Source: Dunaliella salina (lineage: Eukaryota > Chlorophyta > Chlorophyceae > Chlamydomonadales > Dunaliellaceae). Taken from it: 10,399 nt of DNA. A program made the translations under genes and the position numbers. The notes under the pieces were generated by a model, which saw only the letters and a list, made by a program, of their open reading frames with translations, had not been told where the DNA came from and did no database searches. Location: positions 31,790 through 42,188 of the forward strand of contig MU069648.1 in the NCBI GenBank assembly GCA_002284615.2. The letters are read 5' to 3'. Each line of letters opens with the position of its first letter. Positions within the stretch are counted from its first letter, which is position 1. Below are positions 1 to 7,090 of the stretch, piece by piece.

Positions 1-70
<70 letters not shown>

Positions 71-73
71 ACA
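1..73. repeat. (AC)n dinucleotide microsatellite
   Basis: Positions 1-64 are an uninterrupted AC run (32 units). It is followed by one T-containing break and a few more AC units to about 73. The run touches the window edge, so its true length is unknown. Long AC/GT tracts are common in animal nuclear genomes, and this is one of the main clues that the window is eukaryotic. No gene is linked to it. Confidence 0.98.
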
Positions 74-916
74 AACCTTTGTTTCCAAGGCAGCAGGATC
101 CTCAACCACACTACCGCTTTCGCTCTCTGCAGCATCCCGACCACCCATTAGGTAAGGGCTCTTGTGGGCCTGCTGGTCCTCAGGAGGGGTCTCGTCCTTT
201 GTCATGCTTGCCTGCAAGGCCAAGCACCAAAAGAAATAACAGCAGTCAGCGTTTTGTCAGGCCAAAACCGGGAAACCGTGCATCAAAAAACACCACAGTA
301 GTTATTCCTTTGTCATGCTTGCCTTCAGGGCCATGAACAGAAGAATCAACGACCACAAATCGGCGACAGTCAGCCCTCTGTCATGCCAAGGCCTGATGGG
401 CCAAGCATCAAAAAAACAAAAGACAGTCCATGCTTTGTCATGCAAAGGCTTGCAGGGCCATGCACCAAAATCAACAACATTCAGCCCTCCGTTTTGCCAT
501 GGCCTGAAGGGCCGTGCACCAGATGAAGAGTAGGTGCCGATTCTTTGTCATGCCAAGGCATGGAAGGATCATGCACACACACAAAAAACAGTCAGTCTTG
601 TGTCGTGCTAAGGCCGGAAGGACCATGCGTTAAAAATCCACACCAGTCAGCCCTCAGCCATGTATGCCAAAAGGGCCATGCGCCTGATAATCTGCTTTGT
701 CATGCCAAAGCTTGAAGGGGCGTGCACACAAAATCAGCAATAGTCGGCCCTCTGTTTCGCCAAGGCCTAAAGGGCTGTGCGCTGGAATAACAACAACAGC
801 CAGTGCTTTGCCATGCACTTAAAATACACGACAGACAGCCCTCAGCCCTGCTCGCCCTAAGGGTCACGCATCAGATGACCGCGCATTGTTGTGCCAAGGC
901 CTGAAGGCCATACATT

Positions 917-1024
917 CAAATGTAATGTTCAAATGTGAATGTAATGTTCAAATTAACCAATCAATCAAATGTGAATGTAATGTTCAAATGTTCAAACATA
1001 ATGTTCAAATGTATTGTTCAAAAT
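917..1024. repeat. AT-rich ATGTTCAAA island inside the GGCC-core array
   Basis: The motif AATGTTCAAATG and its variants are reiterated here. A 22-bp segment at 931-952 recurs exactly at 967-988, an offset of 36 bp, and further partial copies run to about 1022. Composition is clearly more AT-rich than the surrounding array. It looks like a local slippage expansion within one spacer of the host array. A start at ATTCAAATG near 915 resembles the spacer text after other cores (CATTCAAA), which suggests where it was seeded. Confidence 0.85.
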
Positions 1025-1080
1025 TTACAAAAGCCAGTCCTGTGTCAGGGCAAGGCATGAAGGACCACGCTTTCAGAAGC

Positions 1081-1170
1081 AACATGTTATCCTTTCCTTT
1101 GTCGAGGCCTGCAGGGCAGAGCAGCAACATGTTAGCCTTTCCTTTACCAAGGCCTGCAGGGCAGAGCAGC
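1081..1170. repeat. Adjacent 45-bp duplication
   Basis: Positions 1081-1125 and 1126-1170 are two head-to-tail copies of one 45-bp unit that begins AACATGTTA and ends GGGCAGAGCAGC. They differ at only a few positions (T/G near the start, GTCG versus ACCA in the middle). Both contain the degenerate array core GAGGCCTGCAGGGC or AAGGCCTGCAGGGC. The pair is much more alike than neighbouring units, so it is a recent duplication inside an old array. As 45 is a multiple of three, it also produces a repeated 15-residue peptide in open frames on both strands; I take that as a by-product. Confidence 0.9.
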
Positions 1171-1935
1171 AAAACTCGACAGCTGCCAGTGCTTTGCCAT
1201 GCCAAGGCCTGAAGGACCATGCATTCAAAGTGCACAACAGTCAGCCCCAAGTCAGCCGTCTGTCATGCCAAAGCCTGAAGGGCCGTGCGCCAGAAGAACA
1301 CCATATTAGCCTTTTGTTTGCCATGCCAAGGCCTAGAGGATCATGCAATCATGCATTCAAAAACATGATGGGAGTCTCTCCTTGGCCATGCCGATGCCTG
1401 AAGGACAGTGAGTCAAAAATGCAAAACGGCAGTCTTTCCTTTGTCATGCCAAAGCCGAGAGGACCATGAGTGAAAAAGGCACAAAAGTCGGCCCTCTGTC
1501 ATTTCAGGGCCTGAAGGGCTGTGCAACCCCCCCCCCAAAAGAAAATGCCAGTCCTCTGTTTGCCATGCCCAGGCCCGCAGGTCCATGCGCTGGATACACG
1601 GCAACAGTCAATGCCTTGCCATGCCAAGGCCTGAAGGACCATGCATCAAAAGTGCAGAACAGCCAGCCCTCTGTTATGCCAAGGCTTGCAGGCCCGGGCA
1701 GCAAAACACAGCAACATTCATTGCAACATTCATTGCTTCGTCATGCCAAGGCCCAAATAACTAAACATTCCTTTGTCATGCTAAGGCCTGAAGGACCATG
1801 CATAAAAAATAACACAGGAGCCAGCCCTCTTTCAGCCTAAGTCTTATGGACCATGCATTCAAGATGCACACAAGTCAGCCCACTGTCGTGCACGGCTGAG
1901 CGGCAAAACACAACAGCAGTCAATGCTTTGTGATG

Positions 1936-2606
1936 CCCGTCTCCTGAGTATAAGAGCGGTGAGCAGCAGTGGCGTCTTGAGCTCCCGACCCCTTTCCTCC
2001 TGCTTTGCACTGTCGGGTACCTCAAATCTCTGCCACCTGCATCTGCTGGGCCCCTTTTAAAGCTGGCTAGTTGCCAGCTTTCCCGATCCCTTTCCTTCTG
2101 CTTTGCACTGATGGGTACCTCAAATCTCTACCACCTGCATCTGTCGGGACCCCTGTTTAAGCTGGCTAGTTGCCAGCTCTTGATCTCTTCCCTCCTGCTT
2201 TGCACTGATGGGTACCTCAAATCTGTGCCACCTGCATCTGTCAAGGCCGCTTTTTCAGCTGGATAGTTGTCAGCTCCCGATCCCTTTCCTCCTGCTTTGC
2301 ACTGATGGGTACCTCAAATCTATGCCACCTGCATTTGTCAAGGCCCCTTTTTAAGCTGGCTAGTTGCCAGCCCTCCTCGTTGAGTACTGCTGCAGCGAGC
2401 AACACTGGCACCTAGAGCTCCCGATCCCTTACCTTATTTGCACTGATGAGTACCTCACGTCAAACCCACCTGCATCTGCTGAAGCCCCTTCTCAAGCTGG
2501 CTAGTTGCCAACGCCCGTACGCCCTTTGTCGACTTCTCCTGAGTACTGGGGCGGCGAGCAGCGGCGGCACCCAGAGCTCCAGACCCCTTTCCATCCGCTT
2601 GCTTCT
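1936..2606. repeat. 97/141-bp modular tandem repeat
   Basis: The anchor GCTGGCTAGTTGCCAGC or a variant occurs at 2062, 2161, 2258, 2355 and 2496, giving spacings of 99, 97, 97 and 141 bp. Each unit also carries CCCGATCCCTTTCCTCCTGC, TTTGCACTGATGGGTACCTC and CCACCTGCATCTG. The longer unit has about 44 extra bases (TGAGTACTGC...GAGCAACACTGGCACC). Relatives of that module occur at about 1944-1980 and 2536-2575, at both ends of the array. The anchor can fold as a 6-bp stem, GCTGGC/GCCAGC, around TAGTT. I see no coding signal. Confidence 0.93.
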
Positions 2607-2607
2607 T

Positions 2608-2999
2608 GGGGCTGTTCTTGCTGGCCACGTTCCGCGCAAGGGACTTGGCCTTCATGCTGTTGGGTTTGATTTGGAGCGGCAGCTGCTGAAGTTTGGCTTT
2701 CCGGGCTTCCTGGCTCAAGCCTGTACACATCGTGACCAGCAGCATCACCTTCATGCTAAGGAAACAGGGCCATTGGTTTGCATGAGAGGGCATGTTTCGA
2801 TGAGGGGCTGCTCTTACTGGCCACGCTCTGTGCGAAGGATGTGGCCTTCACGCTGTTTTGTTCGATTTGGAATGGCAGCTCCTGGAGCTTGGCTCTTTGA
2901 ACTTCCTGGCTCAGGCCTGTGTGCAATGTGACCAGCAGCATCAATATCATGCTGAGGATATGGGGCCACTGGCCTGTATGGGAGGGTGTGTTTTAATGC
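2608..2999. repeat. Two adjacent 196-bp copies (2608-2803 and 2804-2999)
   Basis: GGGGCTGTTCTTGCTGGCCA at 2608 matches GGGGCTGCTCTTACTGGCCA at 2804, and the shared GACCAGCAGCATCA lies at 2734 and 2930. The offset is 196 bp throughout, so I find no indels along the aligned part. Copies differ at many scattered positions, roughly a quarter by eye. On the minus strand both copies stay open through the homologous stretch. Peptides around CTGLSQEARKAKLQQLP (ORF 2455-2793, which has a true ATG) and HTGLSQEVQRAKLQELP share about 24 of 37 residues with no stop or gap. As 196 is not a multiple of three, the copies lie in different frames and cannot form one reading frame. Coding origin is possible but not supported; it may be a decayed exon-like fragment or plain repeat. 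Confidence 0.85.
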
Positions 3000-3097
3000 C
3001 CGGCTTTGTGAGGCCTCCTGATCGGGGCCTATTGTGAAGTTTGATGGATTACACTGAGTTTGCCCGTTACAGGAATCTCAGCTGCTGGCTTTGGAGG

Positions 3098-3105
3098 GTT
3101 CAGAA
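3098..3105. repeat. Left target-site duplication of the hAT MITE
   Basis: GTTCAGAA lies immediately before the CAGGG terminus and is repeated without change directly after the right terminus. It fits the hAT preference for T at position 2 and A at position 7. An unchanged pair suggests the insertion is not very old. Confidence 0.95.
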
Positions 3106-3504
3106 CAGGGTTGCCTAGTTCGAGAACTTTGAACTATTCGAGGACTCAAACTTTTGCGAATTGTCCGCGAACTTTAAGTTGTCAGTTCAAAGAACTTCAT
3201 GCCCTCTGCCAAAAATGGACCCTTGACATCCCCTGAACACCCCCTTGACACCAGCTTGACACCCCCCTTACAGCCCTTACAACCCTCCGGACTGACATAA
3301 ATAAGTCCCTTGTCTTTCCCCATCATCATTCATGCAAAAGGGGCTGAGTGGGAGAGGGGGAATAGATGGTTAAGGTGCAGGTGCCACCCCCTTCCCTGCC
3401 TCCTGCCTGCAGGCAAACGCTCGTTCGAACAATCCGTTGAACCACGAACTTTCTCAAACTGTTCACGAACTTGATTTGTCAATCCCCCGAACTAGGCAAC
3501 CCTG
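3106..3504. mobile_element. hAT-type non-autonomous DNA transposon (MITE), 399 bp
   Basis: The element begins CAGGGTTGCCTAGTTCG (3106-3122) and ends with its exact reverse complement (3488-3504), a perfect 17-bp terminal inverted repeat. It is flanked by an identical 8-bp direct repeat, GTTCAGAA, at 3098-3105 and 3505-3512. An 8-bp duplication of the form nTnnnnAn with CAGGG termini is the established signature of the hAT superfamily, Ac/hobo-like rather than Buster-like. Inside the ends lie several GAACTT(T) motifs (3124, 3169, 3192, 3446, 3467), typical in kind of subterminal transposase-binding repeats; that role is inferred. The interior (about 3200-3420) is C-rich on one side, with repeated CCTTGACA-like words, and has no transposase frame. 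Movement would need a transposase supplied from elsewhere. Confidence 0.95.
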
Positions 3505-3512
3505 GTTCAGAA
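3505..3512. repeat. Right target-site duplication of the hAT MITE
   Basis: GTTCAGAA directly follows the CCCTG terminus and is the second copy of the 8-bp duplication. Removing the element plus one copy would give a continuous empty site, GGAGG-GTTCAGAA-TGGAG. Confidence 0.95.
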
Positions 3513-3699
3513 TGGAGCAGCAGTGGCCCAAGCTTGGCTTTGAAACGTCCCGTCCCAGGCGCATAAGCAAGGAATCCCCTGCAACTTAGTTGTGGCATTT
3601 TCAACACAAAGTCTGTGGTCGAAATCTCGCCGGCTGGCACATGTCCAGTGTACACATTTCCAATTTTAGGTTGAGCTACTGGCCAGGCTCTAGCGTGGT

Positions 3700-3994
3700 T
3701 AAATCAAGGTGCAAAAATCAAGGTCTATCATGTCAGGCTTCTGGTTAATGGTCTGGTGAAAGATCAGGTCAGGCAGTTGGTCTGATGCTTATGGGCAAGA
3801 CAAGAAGTACCTTGGAGAGACGTTGGTGGTGGAGCGTCTGTGACTGTTGAGGCAAAGGTGCAAAAATCAAGGTCTATCAAGTCAGACTTTTGATCAGGCT
3901 AAGAACTTAGCGGAAGATCAGGTCAGGCAGTTGGCCTTGTGCTTACAAGTGAGGCAAGAGACACCTTTTGTAGAGCAGTCGGTGGAAAGTGCCA
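3700..3994. repeat. Degenerate lead-in to the 66-bp array (about 150-bp duplication)
   Basis: GGTGCAAAAATCAAGGTCTA occurs at 3709 and again at 3858, and AGATCAGGTCAGGCAGTTGG recurs about 154 bp downstream. A roughly 150-bp segment is therefore present twice. After the second motif, each copy runs into text resembling the 66-bp unit downstream (GTGCTTA...GAGGCAAGA...GTTGGTGG). These look like worn outer units of the same array with added sequence between them. No gene signal is seen. Confidence 0.75.
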
Positions 3995-4641
3995 GACAAT
4001 TGATCTGGTGTTTATGGTCGGTACAAGGGCACACTGAAGAGTGGTTGGTGGGGAGCACCAGACAATTGATCCGGTGTTTATAATCGAGACAAGGGCACTT
4101 TGAAGAGTGGTTGGTTAGGAGCACCAGACAAATGATCCGGTGTTTATAGTCGAGACAAGGGCACTGAGGAGTGGTTGGTGGGGAGCGAAAGACAATCAAT
4201 CTGGTGTTTATGGTTGAGACAAGGGCACATTGAGGAGTGGTCGGTGGGGAGCACCAGACATTGATCCAGTGTTTATGGTCGAGACGAGGGCACCTTGAAG
4301 AATGGTTGGTTAGGAGCACCAGACAATTAATCCGGTGCTTATATTTGAAACAAGTGCACCTTCAAGTGTGGTTGGTGGGGAGCACCAGCCTGCTGGTCTG
4401 GTGCTCATGGTTGAGACTGAGGCACCCTGAAGAATGGTTGGTGGGGAGCACCAGCCTGCTGGTCTGGTGCTCATGGTTGAGACTGAGGCACCCTGAAGAG
4501 TGGTTGGTGGGGAGCACCAGACAGTTGGGCCAGTGCTTATGGGTGAGACAAGGGCACCTTGAAGAGTGGTTGGTGGGGAGCACCAGACGGTTGGTCCAGT
4601 GCTTATGGGTGAGACAAGAGGCACCATGAAGAGTGGTCGGT
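3995..4641. repeat. 66-bp minisatellite, about 10 units
   Basis: The anchor GAGTGGTTGGTGGGGAGCAC or a close variant starts at 4039, 4105, 4169, 4235, 4300, 4366, 4432, 4498, 4564 and 4631. Spacings are 66, 64, 66, 65, 66, 66, 66, 66 and 67 bp. Each unit continues CAGACAATTGATCCGGTG, then TTTATGGTCGAGACAAGGGC and a short ACCTTGAA tail. Two neighbouring units (4366-4497) share a CTGCTGGTCTGG variant not seen elsewhere, which points to local unit duplication. Since 66 is a multiple of three, the right half is open in several frames on both strands (4237-4629 plus, 4310-4709 minus). Indels of 1-2 bp in the left half break those frames, which argues against a protein. Confidence 0.96.
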
Positions 4642-4961
4642 GGGAGGCGCCTGTGGCTGTTTAGGAAGGTGGCATGGATACTTTTTCCCTGCCACTCAAT
4701 AGGATTCAAAAAACAGGCGAGACAAGAGGCACCGGGTTATATAATTTGTAGGGAGATGCTTGTGACCATTGGGGCGGGCAGCACCAACAACCTGTTCCTT
4801 CAACTTGACAGGATCGAAAAAGTGAGCGGGACAAGAGGCGCGTTGAACAATGATTGCTGGGGAGGCGCCTGTGGCTGTTTGGGCAATCAGCACCAACAGG
4901 GTCATTTTGCTCTGCCGCTTGATGGGACTGAAAGGGCAATTGGGAGCAAGCAAAAAGAAAG
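4642..4961. repeat. 109-bp imperfect triplicate
   Basis: GGGAGGCGCCTGTGGCTGTT at 4642 and about 4860 and GGGAGATGCTTGTGACCATT at 4751 mark three units about 109 bp apart. Each contains a purine-rich GCAGCACCAACA or equivalent, a CTTGA-AGGAT(C)GAAA-like block and, in the first two, GAGACAAGAGGC or GGGACAAGAGGC. The last motif also belongs to the 66-bp unit upstream, so the two families probably share an ancestor. Identity between units is moderate. The short open frames here are not supported as genes. Confidence 0.75.
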
Positions 4962-5270
4962 GCAGGCTATCCTGCGTACCAAGGTAAGGTAAAATTGCTT
5001 TAATCACCAAGGGTAGCTGAGCGAAAACAGAGGCCTGCAACCAGACCAGTCCGAACAAATAGGAAGCAGTGCCTGCGTATCAAGGTCATACGAAAGCTTG
5101 CTGAATCTAGGCTTTTGGGGGCAATGACAATAGGAAGCACTATCTTTCCTACGGGCAATGTGCCCACTTGATATAGCAAAATGAGCCTATACAACCCACA
5201 TTGCACAGCATTTATAATTCACCTTGTACAGCGTGTATGAATTTGTATGATCCGCCTTTAAGACCCTCGT
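4962..5270. other. Unique stretch without recognisable feature
   Basis: About 310 bp with no clear tandem structure. A weak echo exists between CTGCGTACCAAGGT (4973) and CTGCGTATCAAGGT (5073), and between ATAGGAAGCAGTGCC and ATAGGAAGCACTATC. They suggest an old, decayed 50-100-bp repetition. CTTGTACAGCGTG at 5223-5235 recurs at 5729-5741 on the far side of the next array. I see no RNA gene or coding frame. Confidence 0.6.
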
Positions 5271-5700
5271 GATCACCCTCATGACATTGAAATGACTGCT
5301 TGAAAACCCTAGTCGGCCGTACCTCTGAGCCGCAGCAAGATGAGACTAGATGAACCTCTTGATCACCCTCATGACATTGAAATGACTGCTTGAAAACCCT
5401 AGTCGGCCGTGCCTCTGAGCCGCAGCAAGATGAGACTAGATGAACCTCTTTATCAACCTTATGACAAAGCAATGACTGCTTGAGAACCCTAGCCGGCCGT
5501 ACCTCTGAGCCGCAGCAAGATGAGACTAGATGAAGCTCTTTATCAACCTTATGGCAAAGCAATAACTGCTTGAGAACCTTAGTCGGCCGTACCTCTGAGC
5601 CGCAGCAAGATGAGACTAGATGAACCTCTTCATCAACCTTATGACAAACAAATGACTGCTTGAATACCGACTCGCATGGCCGTACCTCTGAGCCGGAGCA
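5271..5700. repeat. 90-bp tandem repeat, about 4.8 units
   Basis: Units start at 5271, 5361, 5451, 5541 and 5631, exactly 90 bp apart; the last is partial and contains a 3-bp length change. About 40 bp of each unit (CCTCTGAGCCGCAGCAAGAT followed by GAGACTAGATGAA) is almost invariant in the first four. The other half (ATCACCCTCATGACATTGA versus ATCAACCTTATGACAAAGC) falls into two subtypes, units 1-2 and units 3-5. The 90-bp period keeps one minus-strand frame open over 5212-5901, with a 30-residue repeat around CCGSEVRPTRVFKQSFQCHEG. That frame has no ATG at all: it opens on TTG and contains no methionine codon. The subtype differences change residues freely. I therefore call it repeat, not gene. 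Confidence 0.95.
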
Positions 5701-5761
5701 ATGCTGCAAACTTGAGCTTGATCTCTGCCTTGTACAGCGTGGTGGCGTTGCCTGGGTTGTA

Positions 5762-5990
5762 ATGAATATTGGTGAGGATTGCAGCAGCAGATGAGCGCCG
5801 GCGGGGGTCCATGGACCTGCGGCAGCGGTCAAGCAATAGTAGAAGAGCAGTAGATGTTGCGATGTGTTGCTGCCAGGGTGAATGTGAATGTTGGTCAGCA
5901 ACCATACAGCAGTGGAGCGTCAGCTCAGGTCCATGGACCTGCAGCAACAATTTCGTTTTGGTGCACATGGATGTCGACTCTGCTGTGCAA
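5762..5990. repeat. 119-bp imperfect duplication with GGTCCATGGACC palindromes
   Basis: Two copies about 119-120 bp apart share ATGAATATTGGT or GTGAATGTTGGT, then CAGCAG, GAGCG, and GGTCCATGGACCTGC(A/G)GCA. The first copy holds a perfect 12-bp palindrome at 5806-5817. The second has a perfect 16-bp palindrome, CAGGTCCATGGACCTG, at 5926-5941. Short open frames read through both copies on each strand, giving a repeated RSMD-type peptide, but none has further support as a gene. Confidence 0.8.
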
Positions 5991-6237
5991 TGTCTTGCAA
6001 ATGGGTGCTAGCTATCAATTCTAGGGTAGGACATGCTGCAAAAAGCGGAATCATGGTACAAAGAGCAAGGACATGCAGCGCGGAGCGAGCACGCGATAGA
6101 AAAAAAAAGGAAGGGCATGCTTTGAAAAGACAAACTGCAAAAAGCATATTGAAGGCCACCGACTCTTGAGAGCATGCGGGGAATGTTCCTTCAAAGCTGC
6201 CCTGGTCAGTACTTAGGAACATGCGTGCTTGTTACAA
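5991..6237. other. Unique stretch without recognisable feature
   Basis: About 250 bp with no tandem structure. It includes a purine-rich tract near 6090-6115 (GATAGAAAAAAAAAGGAAGGG). Short frames run through it on both strands (for example 5888-6169 plus) but show no domain or conserved motif that I recognise. Confidence 0.55.
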
Positions 6238-6375
6238 ACAAGCATTATGGACATTACTTGATGAAACCTTTAAACAATATCACCACATCACTTGATGAAA
6301 CCTTTAAACAATATCACAACATTCCACACACAAGCATCATGGACATTAATTGATGAAACCTTTAAACAATATCAC
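6238..6375. repeat. Small repeat cluster: two 46-bp copies plus one 28-bp partial copy
   Basis: A 46-bp segment at 6238-6283 (ACAAGCATTATGGACATTAC, then TTGATGAAACCTTTAAACAA and TATCAC) recurs at 6330-6375 with two differences. Its right 28 bp occur a third time at 6290-6317. The near identity marks a recent local duplication. No hairpin or RNA gene is evident. Confidence 0.93.
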
Positions 6376-6749
6376 ATGCAAAACTGTGTGAGCAGCCTCA
6401 GCATTGGCACACAGACTTAAAAATAACAAGCTTTAAGGAGAACTGCCATTTTGCTCCAACCTTCCTCACAGCAAAGTGCGGGATTTTCTCAGGTTGATTC
6501 CAAAATTGAGTGGAAGCTGAAAAAGAAAGGGAATCCTGGAACAAGCAGCTGCGTGTACGGAAGAGAACTTTGAAAGGGACAACATGCTCTAAAGTAAAGG
6601 AGAACCAGGCATGCAAAATAACCGAGCATAGGACAGCCATTCAGCATTCCGACACACTGTACAATGGATACAAGCCTGAAGCTGCGCATGGAAGATTTTC
6701 ATCGAGCTTTTTCCATCATGTGTGTGAGCACCCACTCGCGTACCAAGCG
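6376..6749. other. Longest apparently single-copy stretch; no supported gene
   Basis: About 370 bp without tandem repetition. A plus-strand frame covers 6510-6794 (94 codons) but opens on GTG. It begins with a charged segment (EAEKERESWNKQLRVRKRTL) and then loses any pattern, running at its 3' end into the minisatellite that follows. Minus-strand frames of 66-80 codons also exist. I recognise no domain, splice structure or RNA. If any part of the window is conserved for function outside repeats, this is a candidate, but the sequence alone does not show it. Confidence 0.5.
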
Positions 6750-7090
6750 CACTTTCTTCTGGGTTGCATCACCTACCTGTGCACCTTCTTTTGAGTTGTG
6801 CACTTTCAAGCGCACCTTCTTTTGAGTTGCATCACCGAAAGTGCAACAAGCGCACCTTCTTTTGAGTTGCATCACCTACCCGCGCACCTTGCGCACTTTC
6901 TTTTGAGTTGCATCACCTACCCGTGCACCTTGCGCACATTCTTTTGAGTTGCATCACCTTGCGCACTTTCTTTTGAGTTGCATTAACTTGCGCACTTTCT
7001 TTTGAGTTGCATCACCTTTCCGTGCACCTTGCGCACTCTCTTTTGAGTTGCATTACCTTCCGCACTTTCTTTTGAGCTGCACCACCTACC
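6750..7090. repeat. 30/41-bp minisatellite, about 10 units
   Basis: TTCTTTTGAGTTGCAT or a close variant recurs at about 6785, 6817, 6857, 6899, 6940, 6969, 6999, 7039 and 7069, with a diverged first copy near 6750. Spacings are 32, 40, 42, 41, 29, 30, 40 and 30 bp, so units come in two sizes. The long form has an extra CTACCCGTGCACC-type segment. CGCACTTTC, CGCACCTTC or a close variant precedes almost every copy. No coding signal. Confidence 0.94.

Larger units (their letters stand above)
195..1935. repeat. Degenerate minisatellite, GGCC-core family (about 30 units of 40-67 bp)
   Basis: A core close to TCATGCCAAGGCCTGAAGGG followed by CCATGCA recurs about 30 times, for example near 312, 380, 439, 497, 551, 702, 758, 893, 1198, 1263, 1322, 1444, 1559, 1619, 1740 and 1778. 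Each core is preceded by a pyrimidine-rich lead (AGTCAGCCCTCTGT or similar) and followed by an A-rich, poorly conserved spacer of varying length. The core holds the short dyad GGCC-TGAA-GGGCC. Units differ by many substitutions and indels and the spacing is irregular, so this is an old array. Open frames through it change frame from unit to unit and give low-complexity peptides rich in Ser, Pro, Cys and Lys. I see no coding signal on either strand. The short stretch from 74 to about 194 is non-repetitive and leads into the first recognisable unit. Confidence 0.9.

Noticed and set aside
195..1935. Repeat core with variable spacers resembling a CRISPR array
   Set aside because: Cores are highly degenerate, spacing is irregular (about 40-67 bp), spacers resemble one another and are A-rich, no cas gene is present, and the window is eukaryotic in character.
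3106..3504. Promoter-like ATAAATA in the MITE interior (about 3297-3304)
   Set aside because: It is a single AT-rich word with no initiator or downstream frame, and is not supportable as a regulatory site.
3606..3645. GGTCGAAATCTCGCC as a tRNA B-box
   Set aside because: It departs from the GGTTCGANNCC consensus, and no acceptor stem, A-box or cloverleaf can be built around it.
3918..4629. Overlapping open frames on both strands of the 66-bp array (about 105-133 codons) as repetitive proteins
   Set aside because: They exist because 66 is a multiple of three. Indels of 1-2 bp between some units break them, and both strands are open at once, which fits repeat structure and not a gene.
6510..6794. 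94-codon plus-strand frame as a small gene
   Set aside because: It opens on GTG, has no recognisable domain, and its 3' end runs into minisatellite sequence.
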